DNA of 13,983 nt from Verrucomicrobia bacterium UBA1211 (GTDB taxonomy: Bacteria; Verrucomicrobiota; Kiritimatiellia; RFP12; UBA1067), in NCBI GenBank assembly GCA_002309585.1, contig DBXN01000012.1, forward strand, positions 3,107-17,089. Reading direction: 5' to 3'. Below the pieces are notes generated by a model. It was not told where the DNA came from. It worked only from the letters and a program-made list of their open reading frames with translations, and made no database searches. The translations under genes and the position numbers were made by a program. Positions 13,949 to 13,983 of the stretch are shown piece by piece (position 1 is the stretch's first letter; each line of letters starts with the position of its first letter).

Positions 13949-13983
13949 GAACTGAAGAATGCGAGAGTTCCCGGTTCATGTGG

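Noticed and set aside
1..13983. CRISPR arrays, insertion sequences, tRNA or rRNA genes
   Set aside because: No spaced direct repeats of CRISPR type, no transposase, no terminal inverted repeats and no RNA gene signature were seen.

Overview
The window is about 14 kb of GC-rich bacterial chromosome with two AT-richer intergenic gaps (about 4864-5248 and 9912-10310). The taxon cannot be fixed from this sequence. A HydE-type hydrogenase maturase suggests an anaerobe with [FeFe] hydrogenase. Housekeeping promoters look like TTGACA-N17/18-TACAAT. A large secreted glycoside-hydrolase-like protein and a sigma-54 regulon fit an anaerobic member of the Verrucomicrobiota/Kiritimatiellota/Lentisphaerota group, but that placement is a weak inference.

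Layout. (1) Positions 1-1942, minus strand: a cysteine synthase cut by the window edge (cysK) and the radical SAM maturase hydE, each behind its own sigma-70-type promoter. (2) 2206-3240, plus: an unrecognised exported protein, divergent from hydE. (3) 3259-7541: a complete RNA-repair locus, with the sigma-54 activator rtcR (minus) divergent from rtcA (RNA 3'-phosphate cyclase) and rtcB (RNA ligase). (4) 7554-9911, minus: a 785-aa exported protein with an amidotransferase-like N-terminal domain and a TIM-barrel glycoside-hydrolase-like domain. (5) 10311-13948, plus: a membrane zinc-ribbon protein, then a probable three-gene operon of a MATE transporter fused to an RsbW-like domain, a STAS anti-anti-sigma-type protein, and an unrecognised protein.

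How the genes work together. RtcR has an N-terminal CARF-type sensor, a sigma-54 AAA+ motor and a C-terminal DNA-binding domain, and should switch on rtcAB when RNA damage products appear. The promoter is visible: a -24/-12 element with exact 10-bp GG-to-GC spacing just before rtcA, and two copies of ATATGGATAA 42 bp apart upstream that are good candidates for RtcR sites. The sigma-54 start point would leave rtcA with a leader of only about 4 nt, and the likely rtcR promoter would leave rtcR with about 2 nt, so both messages look leaderless.

In the last operon a transporter carries an RsbW-like tail that has lost the N-box asparagine and the glycines of the G2 lid, while the STAS protein next to it keeps its phosphorylatable serine. 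This suggests a partner-switch docking module moved onto a membrane transporter, and it is the least conventional system in the window.
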